DNA of 57,293 nucleotides, taken from NCBI GenBank assembly GCA_045125095.1, contig JBGVMW010000050.1:1-57293 (forward strand), in the 5' to 3' direction. A model generated the notes under the pieces. It was not told the DNA's origin. It did not search any database and was given only the letters and a program-made list of their open reading frames with translations. Numbering within the stretch: the stretch's first letter is position 1; each line of letters starts with the position of its first letter. Below are positions 24,253 to 33,203 of the stretch, in pieces. Both the position numbers and the translations under genes were made by a program. The DNA comes from JBGVMW01 sp045125095. Its GTDB lineage: Bacteria > Bacillota > Clostridia > Lachnospirales > Lachnospiraceae.

Positions 24253-24276
24253 ATATAGAAAGGGGCGATTATTGAA

Positions 24277-25782
24277 ATGTACAGTACAATTCGTGATATT
24301 ATAGTTAATGCAGAACAAAATTTTGGCTCAGAAGAGGCCATTCGATATAAAGTAAAAAAAGATGAAATAGAAGCAAAGACTTATAGCCAGTTGAAGAAAG
24401 ACAGTGATAGCTTTGGGCGTGTTTTAGAAGCATTAGGTGAGCTGGGAAGTCACGTTGCTATTACTGGTATGACATCCTACCCATGGATTGTTTCTTACTT
24501 CGGTACTGTAAATAGTGGAAGTGTAGCCGTTCCATTAGATGTATCACTTCCGGCAGAAGAATTGTGTGAACTGGTTGACCGTGCAGATGCGACTGTATTT
24601 GTTCTGGATGAAGTCCGCAGTGACGTGGCAGCTATTGTGAAACAGCGTTGTCCGAAATTAAAATATTTGATTTCCATGCAGAAAGAGCAGAGTGATGAAA
24701 CGGTACTTTCTTTCTGGCAGTTAGTAAAAGAGCATGAGGGAAGCTGTGCGGTTCAGATAGATCCAGAACAGCTTTGTACCATTATGTTTACATCCGGTAC
24801 AACTGGCAAAAGCAAGGGTGTTATGTTGACACATCGTAATCTGGCAGAAAATGCGACTTGTCTTGATATGAAAATCCCGCCAAGAACCGTGATTTTATCG
24901 GTGCTTCCAATTCATCATGCATATTGCCTCAGTATGGATATTTTAAAAGGATTTTCACTTGGCAGTGTTATCTGTATCAATGATTCTTTGATGCGTGTAG
25001 CGAAGAATATTAAGTTATTCCAGCCAAATATGATTCTTATGGTGCCACTCATGATTGAAACATTTGCTAAGAAATTAGAAGAAGTAGAAGGTCTTCCGGC
25101 AGAAATCGTAAAAAGAGAAGTATTTGGAGAACAATTTACTACGATTTTTAGTGGAGGAGCTTATCTGCCACCAGCTTATATAGATTTGTTTGGCAAATAT
25201 GGTATTGCTCTGTTACAGGGCTATGGAATGACTGAGTGTTCACCGGTTATTAGTACTACAGTTGCTTGGAATACAAAGAAGGAAGCTGTTGGTCAATTGC
25301 TGCCAAACTGCGAAGCAAAGGTTGTGAATGAGGAGCTTATGGTTCGTGGTAGTAGTGTAATGATGGGATATTACAAGATGCCGGAACAAACAGCAGAAGC
25401 TTTACAGGATGGCTGGTTAGCGACAGGTGACCTTGGTTATGTAGATGAAGAGGGATTTGTATTCCTGACGGGTAGAAAGAAGAACTTAATTATTACGAAG
25501 AACGGTGAAAATGTATCACCGGAAGAAATAGAAAATAAAATCGGGGAACAGCGCATTGTTCAGGAAATTCTTGTCCGTGAAAAGGAAGGTGTGATCGAAG
25601 CTGAAATCTTCCCGGATTATGAGTATGCACAGAAAAAGGAAATAGATGATATTGGTGCAACCTTACAGCAGATTATTGATGAGTATAATCATGGTGCACC
25701 ATCCTACAAAAAGGTGTATCGACTGTTAGTTCGTGAAACAGAGTTTGAAAAGACTCCTTCTAAGAAAATAAAACGATATTAA
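24277..25782 (+). CDS. AMP-dependent acyl-ACP/CoA ligase
   Basis: 501 residues of the ANL superfamily. P-loop TIMFTSGTTGKSKG (168-181), GYGMTECSPV (about 312), ATGDLGYVDEEGFVFLTGRKKN (about 395-417) and the C-terminal catalytic Lys in TPSKKIKRY. It activates a carboxylic acid with ATP and loads it on CoA or, given the adjacent carrier, on the ACP. Last gene of the five-gene cluster; a strong terminator follows 10 bp after the stop. The acid is probably a fatty acid, given the SCP2 and hydrolase partners, but this is inferred. Confidence 0.9.
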   Translation: MYSTIRDIIVNAEQNFGSEEAIRYKVKKDEIEAKTYSQLKKDSDSFGRVLEALGELGSHVAITGMTSYPWIVSYFGTVNSGSVAVPLDVSLPAEELCELVDRADATVFVLDEVRSDVAAIVKQRCPKLKYLISMQKEQSDETVLSFWQLVKEHEGSCAVQIDPEQLCTIMFTSGTTGKSKGVMLTHRNLAENATCLDMKIPPRTVILSVLPIHHAYCLSMDILKGFSLGSVICINDSLMRVAKNIKLFQPNMILMVPLMIETFAKKLEEVEGLPAEIVKREVFGEQFTTIFSGGAYLPPAYIDLFGKYGIALLQGYGMTECSPVISTTVAWNTKKEAVGQLLPNCEAKVVNEELMVRGSSVMMGYYKMPEQTAEALQDGWLATGDLGYVDEEGFVFLTGRKKNLIITKNGENVSPEEIENKIGEQRIVQEILVREKEGVIEAEIFPDYEYAQKKEIDDIGATLQQIIDEYNHGAPSYKKVYRLLVRETEFEKTPSKKIKRY

Positions 25783-25792
25783 GTGGTAATGG

Positions 25793-25830
25793 AGCCGCAT
25801 GCAGATGTAAATGTCTGTATGCGGCTTTTT
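25793..25830 (+). terminator. intrinsic terminator of the acyl cluster
   Basis: AGCCGCATGCAGA (25793-25805) pairs, with one mismatch, with TCTGTATGCGGCT (25814-25826), followed by TTTT. Confidence 0.9.
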
Positions 25831-25889
25831 GCATGGTATATATGTGAGGTCGTTTGCGAAAGTGAAGACCATCCGTAAATTGTCAGAAA

Positions 25890-25988
25890 ACCTACTATGT
25901 AAAGGTACGTGCTTACAAAGTAGATTCCGCAAGCAAGAAAGTTTATGGCTCATACAGTAGTGTAAAAACAGTAACCGTAAAGAAATAA
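25890..25988 (+). pseudogene. orphan C-terminal tail of a surface protein (fibronectin III-like)
   Basis: The frame reads TYYVKVRAYKVDSASKKVYG, then SYSSVKTVTVKK and a stop. This closely parallels the end of the surface protein at 15446-19012 (YYVRIRTYK ... SQWSKVKTVKAK). Upstream in the same frame no domain can be followed. It is a leftover from deletion or recombination of a paralogous surface protein gene. The remaining bases from 25989 to 26083 show nothing I recognise. Confidence 0.65.
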
Positions 25989-26083
25989 TAGTTATTGAGA
26001 AAAAATAAACTTTCCATTCGTGATACTGACTACAAGACAGACGCAAGTGGAATTCCTTGTTGTCCAAATATGTAGAATATGGA

Positions 26084-26959
26084 TTAATCTTTGGATCCTT
26101 GTATGTTACCACAAAAAATGGGCTTCCTTCCATGTTCTTTAGCAGAAGTATGGAACTGCTTCTTGTAAGCACGAGAAAAGGTAGAATAATTCTGATATCC
26201 ACATGCATAGCAGGCATCAGTCACAGACATGCCATCTTCGATCAGATTTCGTGCTAAAAGCAGCCTTTTTGTGGAAATGTAATTTCCGATGGTGTATCCG
26301 GTTTCGTCTTTGAAGGAATGCATCAGATAGTATTTACTCATAAAAAACTCCTTTGCAAGCATATCAATGGTCAGTTCCTCTGTTAAATGTTCCATAATGT
26401 AATCAATCAGTTCAATCATTTTTCCATTAGACGTATTCGTTTCAATGTAATTTACATGTTTATCAATGGCGGCTCTGTTTAATTCAATCATGAATTCTAA
26501 AAAAAGCAGTCGTTCATACAACGCATTGGCAAATCCATCCTCAGTTAATGCTCTTTCTAACCGCATCAACGCATCATATACATTGCTTTTTTGAAAAAAA
26601 TCAATACGAAGGATGTGACTATTATTTGCTTTGGCATGACGAAAACACGCTGCAAGATTCCCTTCTTTTTCCTTGAAAGAGGCGAGATAATCAGGGGATA
26701 TGTAAATAATAATACGCTCATATACCGTTGATTTTTCAATCACTGGTTTATGAACCTCCCCGGCATTTACAAACACAATATCAAAGGGCTTTAAGGAATA
26801 CGAACGTCCTTCAATGTGGTAAGTTACATCGCCCTTAATCAAAATCATAATCTTATCAAAATCATGGTAGTGGTATTCAAATTCTTTTTTTTCTGCCTGG
26901 ATAAGATGGAACATCTTAAAATCATGCTCTAAATATCCGGTCTTTTCATATTTTTCCAT
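26084..26959 (-). CDS. AraC-family regulator with cupin sensor domain
   Basis: 291 residues from the ATG at 26959, preceded on the minus strand by GGAGGGG; longer in-frame extensions lack an RBS. Residues about 15-90 are a cupin-like ligand-binding domain (EFEYHYHDFDKIMILIKG, VNAGEVHKP). Residues about 185-285 contain the two AraC helix-turn-helix motifs (TIDMLAKEFFMSKYYLMHSF and MSVTDACYACGYQNYSTFSRAYKKQF). It is divergent from the large glycosyltransferase, a candidate target; its ligand is unknown. Confidence 0.9.
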   Translation of the reverse strand: MEKYEKTGYLEHDFKMFHLIQAEKKEFEYHYHDFDKIMILIKGDVTYHIEGRSYSLKPFDIVFVNAGEVHKPVIEKSTVYERIIIYISPDYLASFKEKEGNLAACFRHAKANNSHILRIDFFQKSNVYDALMRLERALTEDGFANALYERLLFLEFMIELNRAAIDKHVNYIETNTSNGKMIELIDYIMEHLTEELTIDMLAKEFFMSKYYLMHSFKDETGYTIGNYISTKRLLLARNLIEDGMSVTDACYACGYQNYSTFSRAYKKQFHTSAKEHGRKPIFCGNIQGSKD

Positions 26960-27107
26960 GAGATCCCCTCCATTACCTAATACTATACCAGTAACCAACG
27001 CCATTTGCAATGAAGCAAATTCGTCATTTATAACAGAAGAACAAAAACAGTAGAACAAAACAACACAAAGTGGTAAGATAGAACCGTATTTTTAAGAAAG
27101 GACATTT

Positions 27108-30100
27108 TTGGGGATGACAAACGCAACTACACAACAAAACACCGGAAATAAAAAAATACAAGTAGGAATTGTATTTGGCTTGGCATTGTTAATTCGCCTG
27201 ATTGCAGGGGCATTTATTAGAGGGCATGAGAGTGACATGAACTGTTTTCAGGCATGGGCAGAAATGGTATATAACAATGGATTTGCCGCCTTTTATCCAT
27301 CGGAGTCTTTTACAGATTATCCGCCTGGATATGTTTATATTTTATATATAATTGGATTTATCAGGAATCTTACAGGAATATCTACATCATCAGGCTTGGC
27401 GTATCTGTTGACGAAGATGCCTGCTATTTTAGCCGATATGGGAATTGGCTATTTGCTTTATCGCATCGCAAGAAAAAAAGCGAGTGAAACAACAGCACTG
27501 ATTCTTGCAGGTATATATTTGTTTTTCCCGGCAGTAATCATGGACAGCACTATATGGGGACAGACAGATTCTGTATTTACTATCTTTGTCCTGTTAATGT
27601 GCTTGCTAATTACGGATAAAAAGCTGATTCCGGCATATTTTGTGTTGGCAGTGGGAATTTTAATCAAGCCACAGACCTTAATATTTACACCAATCTTGCT
27701 ATATGGAATTGTGGAGCAGGTGATACTCCATGACTTTAGCTGGAAGCGGTTTTTTATTCATCTTGGAAGTGGTCTTTGTGCAATAGTCGTTATGATTATA
27801 GGAATGTTGCCGTATGGTTTCTCTTATGCATTAGCACAATATACAGAAACACTAGGCTCTTATGAATATGCTTCTGTAAATGCATATAATTTCTGGACAT
27901 TGATCGGTAAGAACTGGATGCCGCAGGATACTGTTTTCTTAGGACTTACCTGCCAGACATGGGGAAGTATTGCTATTGTAGCAGCCGTTGTGTTGTCTGC
28001 GATTTTCTTCTTTAAAAGTAAGGATAGAATGTCCGGATATTATTATTCCGGAGCCATATTGATTGCAGTGGTATTTGTATTTTCCGTCCGCATGCATGAA
28101 CGTTATTTGTACCCGGTTATGGCACTTTTGTTAGCTGCTTATGCCATGCGACCGCGAAAAGAAACAGGATTGTTGTTTATCGGATGGGGATTGGGATTGT
28201 TTGCAAATATGACACATGTGTTGTGTTTTTACGATCCTGCTAATTTTGACAGAACATCGGCGCCATCGATTCTCACATCCTTATGGATGGTTATTATGTT
28301 TTTTGTGATGGCATATGTGTCCATGAAACTATATGGGAAAAAGGTTTCAGTCAAAGAGGAGGAGCCTGTCGCTTTTCCCGGAATGCATTGGTTATTGGAA
28401 AAGAAAGGTGAGAAAACAGTTAAGGTAGAACGTACAGAAAAATTTGAAAAAATTAGTAAAAAGGATTGGCTTGTATTAGCGGTAATTGTGATTATTTATA
28501 GTGTAATGGCATTTTACCGGCTAGGCGATATGGATGCACCGGAGACAAGCTATTCGGCTGTATTGGATGGTACCATTCTTCTTGATTTTGGGGAAGAGAA
28601 GCATATTGCTTCTATGTGGAATTTTCTTGGCTATAAAAATAATCCGGAATATATTTTAGAATATGGTACGGAGGATGGTGTGTGGGAAACGTATTATACA
28701 GCAGAAGGGGAAAACTATAATGGTGGTTCTGTATTTGCATGGAATGAAACGCAATTAGGAATTACTGCTCGCTATGTTCGTTTTATAAAAGCGGAAAACA
28801 CAAAGGAAGATAGTCTGTTGGAACTTGTATTCACAGAGGAGGATGGAACAACGATTGTTCCTGTCAATGCAGAGAGATATGAAACATTGTTTGATGAGCA
28901 GGAATTATTTACAGGAAGAAAAACAAATCTGAATAGCACCTATTTTGATGAGATTTACCATGCGCGAACTGCATATGAAATGACAGAAGGGTTGTATTGC
29001 TATGAAAATACCCATCCGCCTCTTGGTAAGGCATTGATTGCGGTAGGTGTATTGCTGTTCGGCATGAATCCTTTTGGATGGCGTTTTATGGGTGTTATTT
29101 TTGGGATTCTAATGCTTCCGGTTATCTTTGTCTTTGCAAAGCGAATGTGTAAAGCTTCTTGGGCAACCTATGTGACAACCATATTGTTTGCTTTTGATTT
29201 TATGCATTTCGCACAGACAAGAATTGCAACCATTGATGTGTTTGTGACTTTCTTCATCATGTTAATGTATTATTTTATGTATCGATACACCAAGACAAGC
29301 TTTTATGATACCGATTTGAAAAAAACATGGATTCCATTAGGTTTATGTGGTGTGACTATGGGATTTGCCTGGGCTGCAAAATGGACGGGATTCTATGCAT
29401 CTGCCGGGTTGGCAATCCTGTTCTTTTACCAGATGTGGAAGCGGTATCGTGAGTTCCGCTTGGCAGCAGAGGATGCGGATGGCAGTACGAATGGCATGGA
29501 ACATCGTGTAATACTTGGGCGATTTAAGCCATGCATTATCAAAACAATTGTGTTTTGCCTTGTATTTTTTGTGGCAATTCCAGTGACCATTTATATACTT
29601 TCTTATTTGCCGTTTAGTGATGGAACAGATAGAGGTCTGGTGGCAAGAATGCTTCATTCCATTGAAGTAATGTTTAGCTATCATTCCACTCTTGTGTCAG
29701 AGCATCCATATTCTTCATGCTGGTACCAGTGGCCAATTATGTATCGTCCAATCTGGTATTATTCCGGAATTGTGACAGATACGGTGCATGAAGGAATTAG
29801 TGCATTTGGTAATCCGCTGGTATGGTGGGCTGGTATCCCTGCATTTTTATTTATGTTATATTTGGGAATCAAGAAAAAAGACAAGATAGCTGGTTTCTTA
29901 ATCGTAGCATATTTTTCACAATATCTGCCATGGGTACTGGTTACCAGAACAACATATATTTATCATTATTTTCCAAGTGTGCCGTTTATCACATTAATGC
30001 TTGTATATACTATGGTAAAAATGGTGCAGAGAAAACCAAAATGGTTAAAATGGATGGTGGTGTATACCGTATTAGCTGTCGTTTTATTTGCATTGTTTTA

Positions 30101-30188
30101 TCCTGTATTGTCAGGATATCCGGTGGAGGTCAGTTATGTAAAGACCTTTTTAAAATGGTTTGGAAGCTGGCAGCTGATTGCTAGTTAA
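27108..30188 (+). CDS. large two-module GT-C glycosyltransferase, PMT (protein O-mannosyltransferase) family
   Basis: 1026 residues, multi-spanning membrane protein. Module 1 (about 1-430) has about ten helices with GHESDMNCF and DYPPGYVY, as in bacterial GT-C mannosyltransferases. An extracytoplasmic discoidin-like stretch follows (about 470-600: AVLDGTILLDFG, YGTEDGVWETYY, TARYVRFIKA). Module 2 (about 610-1026) is a PMT: YFDEIYHARTAYE with the catalytic Asp-Glu, and NTHPPLGKALI. It would transfer a sugar from a lipid carrier to extracytoplasmic protein or polymer. The start is TTG 27108 with AAAGGA six bases ahead; ATG 27114 is the alternative. Terminator at 30195. Confidence 0.85.
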   Translation: MGMTNATTQQNTGNKKIQVGIVFGLALLIRLIAGAFIRGHESDMNCFQAWAEMVYNNGFAAFYPSESFTDYPPGYVYILYIIGFIRNLTGISTSSGLAYLLTKMPAILADMGIGYLLYRIARKKASETTALILAGIYLFFPAVIMDSTIWGQTDSVFTIFVLLMCLLITDKKLIPAYFVLAVGILIKPQTLIFTPILLYGIVEQVILHDFSWKRFFIHLGSGLCAIVVMIIGMLPYGFSYALAQYTETLGSYEYASVNAYNFWTLIGKNWMPQDTVFLGLTCQTWGSIAIVAAVVLSAIFFFKSKDRMSGYYYSGAILIAVVFVFSVRMHERYLYPVMALLLAAYAMRPRKETGLLFIGWGLGLFANMTHVLCFYDPANFDRTSAPSILTSLWMVIMFFVMAYVSMKLYGKKVSVKEEEPVAFPGMHWLLEKKGEKTVKVERTEKFEKISKKDWLVLAVIVIIYSVMAFYRLGDMDAPETSYSAVLDGTILLDFGEEKHIASMWNFLGYKNNPEYILEYGTEDGVWETYYTAEGENYNGGSVFAWNETQLGITARYVRFIKAENTKEDSLLELVFTEEDGTTIVPVNAERYETLFDEQELFTGRKTNLNSTYFDEIYHARTAYEMTEGLYCYENTHPPLGKALIAVGVLLFGMNPFGWRFMGVIFGILMLPVIFVFAKRMCKASWATYVTTILFAFDFMHFAQTRIATIDVFVTFFIMLMYYFMYRYTKTSFYDTDLKKTWIPLGLCGVTMGFAWAAKWTGFYASAGLAILFFYQMWKRYREFRLAAEDADGSTNGMEHRVILGRFKPCIIKTIVFCLVFFVAIPVTIYILSYLPFSDGTDRGLVARMLHSIEVMFSYHSTLVSEHPYSSCWYQWPIMYRPIWYYSGIVTDTVHEGISAFGNPLVWWAGIPAFLFMLYLGIKKKDKIAGFLIVAYFSQYLPWVLVTRTTYIYHYFPSVPFITLMLVYTMVKMVQRKPKWLKWMVVYTVLAVVLFALFYPVLSGYPVEVSYVKTFLKWFGSWQLIAS

Positions 30189-30194
30189 AGAATA

Positions 30195-30237
30195 AAAGGG
30201 TTGGTTATAGGTTTTACTTATAACCAGCCCTTTGTTT
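30195..30237 (+). terminator. intrinsic terminator after the PMT gene
   Basis: AAAGGGTTGGTTATA (30195-30209) pairs with TTATAACCAGCCCTTT (30218-30233), giving a near-perfect long stem, followed by GTTTT. Confidence 0.85.
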
Positions 30238-30243
30238 TGCATA

Positions 30244-30298
30244 TTAACACTTTTTTCCAAGGTTCGTTATAATATTCCTTGTAAACAGATAGGAATTA
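30244..30298 (+). promoter_or_regulatory. metY promoter with Rrf2/CymR-like operator
   Basis: TTAACA (30244-30249), 18-bp spacer, TATAAT (30268-30273). Overlapping the -10 is an inverted repeat ATTCCT...AGGAAT (30274-30279 and 30291-30296) within 30273-30298. A closely similar sequence, sharing CAGATAGGAA and TATTC, overlaps the rrf2 promoter at 32618-32642. Control of metY by the Rrf2 protein is inferred. Confidence 0.6.
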
Positions 30299-30356
30299 AC
30301 TGAAAGTAATAACAGATAAGAAAATAGAGCCTTGGAGTGGCTGAGAGGAGATTATT

Positions 30357-31664
30357 ATGAGCAAAAAGACAAGAGCAGAAAGAAATTTAAGATTTGAGAC
30401 ATTACAGCTTCACGTAGGACAGGAAGAGGCAGATCCGGCAACAGGAGCAAGAGCAGTACCAATTTATCAGACTTCTTCTTATGTATTTCGTAACAGTGAC
30501 CACGCTGCTGCAAGATTTGGTTTAGCGGATGCTGGTAATATTTATGGTAGATTAACGAATCCGACTCAGGATGTATTTGAGCAGAGAGTGGCAGCCTTAG
30601 AAGGCGGTGTAGCAGCATTAGCCGTTGCTTCCGGTGCGGCAGCAATCACGTACACATTCCAAAATCTTGCAAAGGCAGGAGACCATATTGTAGCAGCAAA
30701 GAATATTTATGGTGGAACATATAATCTGTTGGCACACACATTGGAGGAATATGGAATACATACAACTTTTGTGGATCCGGCAAACTTTGAGGAGATTGAG
30801 AACGCCATTCAGGAAAACACAAAAGCTGTATTTATTGAAACATTAGGTAACCCAAATTCCGATATTACAGATATAGAAAAAGTAGCAGGAATTGCCCATG
30901 CACACAAGATTCCATTAGTAATTGATAATACATTTGCAACTCCATATCTGGTACGTCCAATTGAATATGGAGCAGATATTGTAGTGCATTCAGCTACTAA
31001 ATTTATTGGTGGACATGGTACTTCACTTGGTGGTATAATTGTAGATAGTGGTAAATTTGATTGGGAAGCATCCGGTAAGTTCCCATCATTAACTGAGCCA
31101 AATCCAAGTTACCATGGAATCAGCTTTACAAAAGCAGTGGGTGCAGCAGCATTTGTTACAAAGATTCGTGCGATTTTACTGAGAGATACTGGTGCAACCT
31201 TGTCTCCATTCCATGCATTTCTTTTCTTGCAGGGATTAGAAACCTTGTCCTTACGAGTAGAACGTCATGTGGAAAATACAATAAAGGTAGTGGAATTCTT
31301 AAAGAATCATCCACAGGTAGAAAAAGTAAATCATCCTTCAGTTTCCACAGATGCAACACAGCAGGAATTGTATAAGAAATATTTTCCGAACGGTGGAGGT
31401 TCTATCTTCACATTTGAAATCAAGGGCGATGACAGAAAAGCAAAAGATTTTATTGACAATCTGGAAATATTCTCATTGCTTGCCAATGTAGCAGATGTAA
31501 AATCCTTAGTAATTCATCCGGCATCTACGACTCATTCCCAGTTGACAGAGGAAGAGTTGAATGAGCAGGGCATTAAGAAGAATACAATTCGTCTGTCTAT
31601 CGGTACAGAAAATATTGCAGATATTCTGGAAGATTTAGAGGAGGCTTTCAAGACAGTAGAATAA
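30357..31664 (+). CDS. metY: O-acetylhomoserine sulfhydrylase (homocysteine synthase)
   Basis: 435 residues of the Cys/Met metabolism PLP family. PLP Lys in VVHSATKFIGGHGTS (about residue 216), substrate-binding GSGAAAITYTFQNLAKAGDH-type segment, ETLGNPNSDITD, and the C-terminal IRLSIGTENIADILEDL. Length and the YGRLTNPTQDVFEQRVAALEGG start fit MetY rather than MetB/MetC. It makes homocysteine from O-acetylhomoserine and sulfide in the cytoplasm. It is followed 32 bp later by a LysR regulator, and its promoter has an operator shared with a nearby Rrf2 gene, both in keeping with sulfur control. Confidence 0.95.
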   Translation: MSKKTRAERNLRFETLQLHVGQEEADPATGARAVPIYQTSSYVFRNSDHAAARFGLADAGNIYGRLTNPTQDVFEQRVAALEGGVAALAVASGAAAITYTFQNLAKAGDHIVAAKNIYGGTYNLLAHTLEEYGIHTTFVDPANFEEIENAIQENTKAVFIETLGNPNSDITDIEKVAGIAHAHKIPLVIDNTFATPYLVRPIEYGADIVVHSATKFIGGHGTSLGGIIVDSGKFDWEASGKFPSLTEPNPSYHGISFTKAVGAAAFVTKIRAILLRDTGATLSPFHAFLFLQGLETLSLRVERHVENTIKVVEFLKNHPQVEKVNHPSVSTDATQQELYKKYFPNGGGSIFTFEIKGDDRKAKDFIDNLEIFSLLANVADVKSLVIHPASTTHSQLTEEELNEQGIKKNTIRLSIGTENIADILEDLEEAFKTVE

Positions 31665-31696
31665 AGATGGCTTGAAAGTGTGAAAGAGAGGATAAT

Positions 31697-32596
31697 ATGA
31701 CACTTCAGCAGATAAAGTATGCAGTCACGATTGCAGATTGCAATTCTATGAATAAAGCGGCAGGTAAGCTGTTTATTTCACAACCGAGTCTGTCTGGAAC
31801 CATCAAAGATTTAGAAGATGAAATCGGCATTACCATATTTAACAGAACCAACCGGGGTATTACGGTTACCCCGGAAGGCAATGAGTTTTTAGGATATGCC
31901 AGACAGTTATTAGACCAGTATCGGTTGATGGATGAGCGTTATATCGAAAAAAAACAGGGAAAGAAACGGTTCAGTGTTTCCATGCAACATTACACTTTTG
32001 CAGTAAAGGCGTTTGTAAAAATGGTGCAGCAATTTGGAATGGATGAATATGAATTTTCCATTTATGAGACAAAAACTCATGAGGTTATGCAAAATGTAAG
32101 AGATTATGTCAGCGAAGTGGGAATTTTATTTATCAATGATTTTAATAAAAAAATTATGCAGAAACTGTTTTTAGATTATAATATTGAATTTACAGAGTTG
32201 TTTTCCTGTAAAGCATATGTGTATCTCTGGAAAGGAAATCCACTTGCCGGGAGAGAGGTACTGACATTGGATGATTTAGAGGATTTTCCGTGTCTGGCAT
32301 TTGATCAGGGAGAGAAAAATTCATTTTATTTGTCAGAGGAAGTGTTGAGTACATATGCATATAAGAGACTGATACGTGTGAATGACCGTGCAACGATGTT
32401 GAATCTGATGGTGGGTCTTAACGGTTATACCATGTGTTCCGGAATTATCTGTGAAGAACTGAATGGCACGGATTATGTAGCAATTCCTCTTGCAGTGGAA
32501 GAAAGTATGCGTATTGGCTATGTTAAACGAAAAGGTGTGGCATTGAGTATGATTGCCAGTCTGTATATAGACGAATTGAAAAATGTTGCAAAATAA
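31697..32596 (+). CDS. LysR-family transcriptional regulator
   Basis: 299 residues. The N-terminal HTH (MTLQQIKYAVTIADCNSMNK, then AAGKLFISQPSLSGTIKDLEDEIG) is canonical for LysR; residues 90-295 form the ligand-binding domain. It shares a transcript with metY (32-bp gap, RBS AAAGAGAGGATAAT), so it probably controls sulfur amino acid genes; related regulators in Firmicutes respond to O-acetylserine or similar compounds. The effector is not deducible. Confidence 0.9.
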   Translation: MTLQQIKYAVTIADCNSMNKAAGKLFISQPSLSGTIKDLEDEIGITIFNRTNRGITVTPEGNEFLGYARQLLDQYRLMDERYIEKKQGKKRFSVSMQHYTFAVKAFVKMVQQFGMDEYEFSIYETKTHEVMQNVRDYVSEVGILFINDFNKKIMQKLFLDYNIEFTELFSCKAYVYLWKGNPLAGREVLTLDDLEDFPCLAFDQGEKNSFYLSEEVLSTYAYKRLIRVNDRATMLNLMVGLNGYTMCSGIICEELNGTDYVAIPLAVEESMRIGYVKRKGVALSMIASLYIDELKNVAK

Positions 32597-32598
32597 AG

Positions 32599-32642
32599 TT
32601 GACGTAATACTCTAGCATATTCTATAATTCAGATAGGAAAAG
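32599..32642 (+). promoter_or_regulatory. rrf2 promoter and operator-like site
   Basis: TTGACG (32599-32604), 18-bp spacer, TATAAT (32623-32628). The sequence 32618-32642 matches the metY operator region (TATTC, then CAGATAGGAA). Placement across the -10 suggests negative autoregulation. Confidence 0.6.
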
Positions 32643-32660
32643 TATAGGAGGTGTAGGGTT

Positions 32661-33110
32661 ATGATGAAGGTATCAACGAAGGGCAGATATGCGCTTCGAT
32701 TAATGTTAGATTTGGCACAGCAGGAGAATGGTGAACTGGTAACAATAAAAAACATAGCAGCACGGCAGGGTATCTCAGAAAAGTACTTAGAACAGATTAT
32801 TGCAGCATTGAAGCGCGCGGGATACGTTAAGAGTCTGCGTGGAGCCCAGGGAGGATATCGCCTGGCGAAGGAACCGGCAGAATATACGGTTGGCATGATT
32901 TTACGGTTGACAGAAGGAAATATGGCTCCTGTGACTTGCTTGGAAGATGAAGTCAATGAATGTGAGCGTGCAGATACATGTATATCAGTGAAATTATGGT
33001 CGATGGTAAATGATGCTGTATGCGGTGTAATAGATAAGGTTACGCTTCAGGATATGTTAGACTGGTCGCAGGAAAAAGCATTAAGTGTTTGTGGGAAGAA
33101 TCAGAATTAG
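32661..33110 (+). CDS. Rrf2-family transcriptional regulator (CymR/IscR type)
   Basis: 149 residues. MKVSTKGRYALRLMLDLAQ at the start, HTH GISEKYLEQIIAALKRAGYVKSLRGAQGGY and RLAKEPAEYTVGMIL are classic Rrf2. Three cysteines near 94-108 (TCLEDEVNECERADTC, spacing CX7CX5C) resemble the Fe-S ligands of IscR, though spacing differs from the E. coli CX5CX5C. It could sense iron-sulfur status or act with cysteine synthase like CymR. Matching operator sequences at its own and the metY promoter support a sulfur role. Confidence 0.9.
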   Translation: MMKVSTKGRYALRLMLDLAQQENGELVTIKNIAARQGISEKYLEQIIAALKRAGYVKSLRGAQGGYRLAKEPAEYTVGMILRLTEGNMAPVTCLEDEVNECERADTCISVKLWSMVNDAVCGVIDKVTLQDMLDWSQEKALSVCGKNQN

Positions 33111-33203
33111 TCTGGTTCTTTTTTCAGTGTAGGAAAACAGCAATGACGCTGAAAAATTAGAGAATAGCAAATTAGTAATAATAGGAAAAAGGAAGTGATT
33201 AGT

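Noticed and set aside
30274..30356. SAM-I (S-box) riboswitch or T-box before metY
   Set aside because: The leader is only about 75 bases and lacks the conserved S-box and T-box sequences and a terminator.
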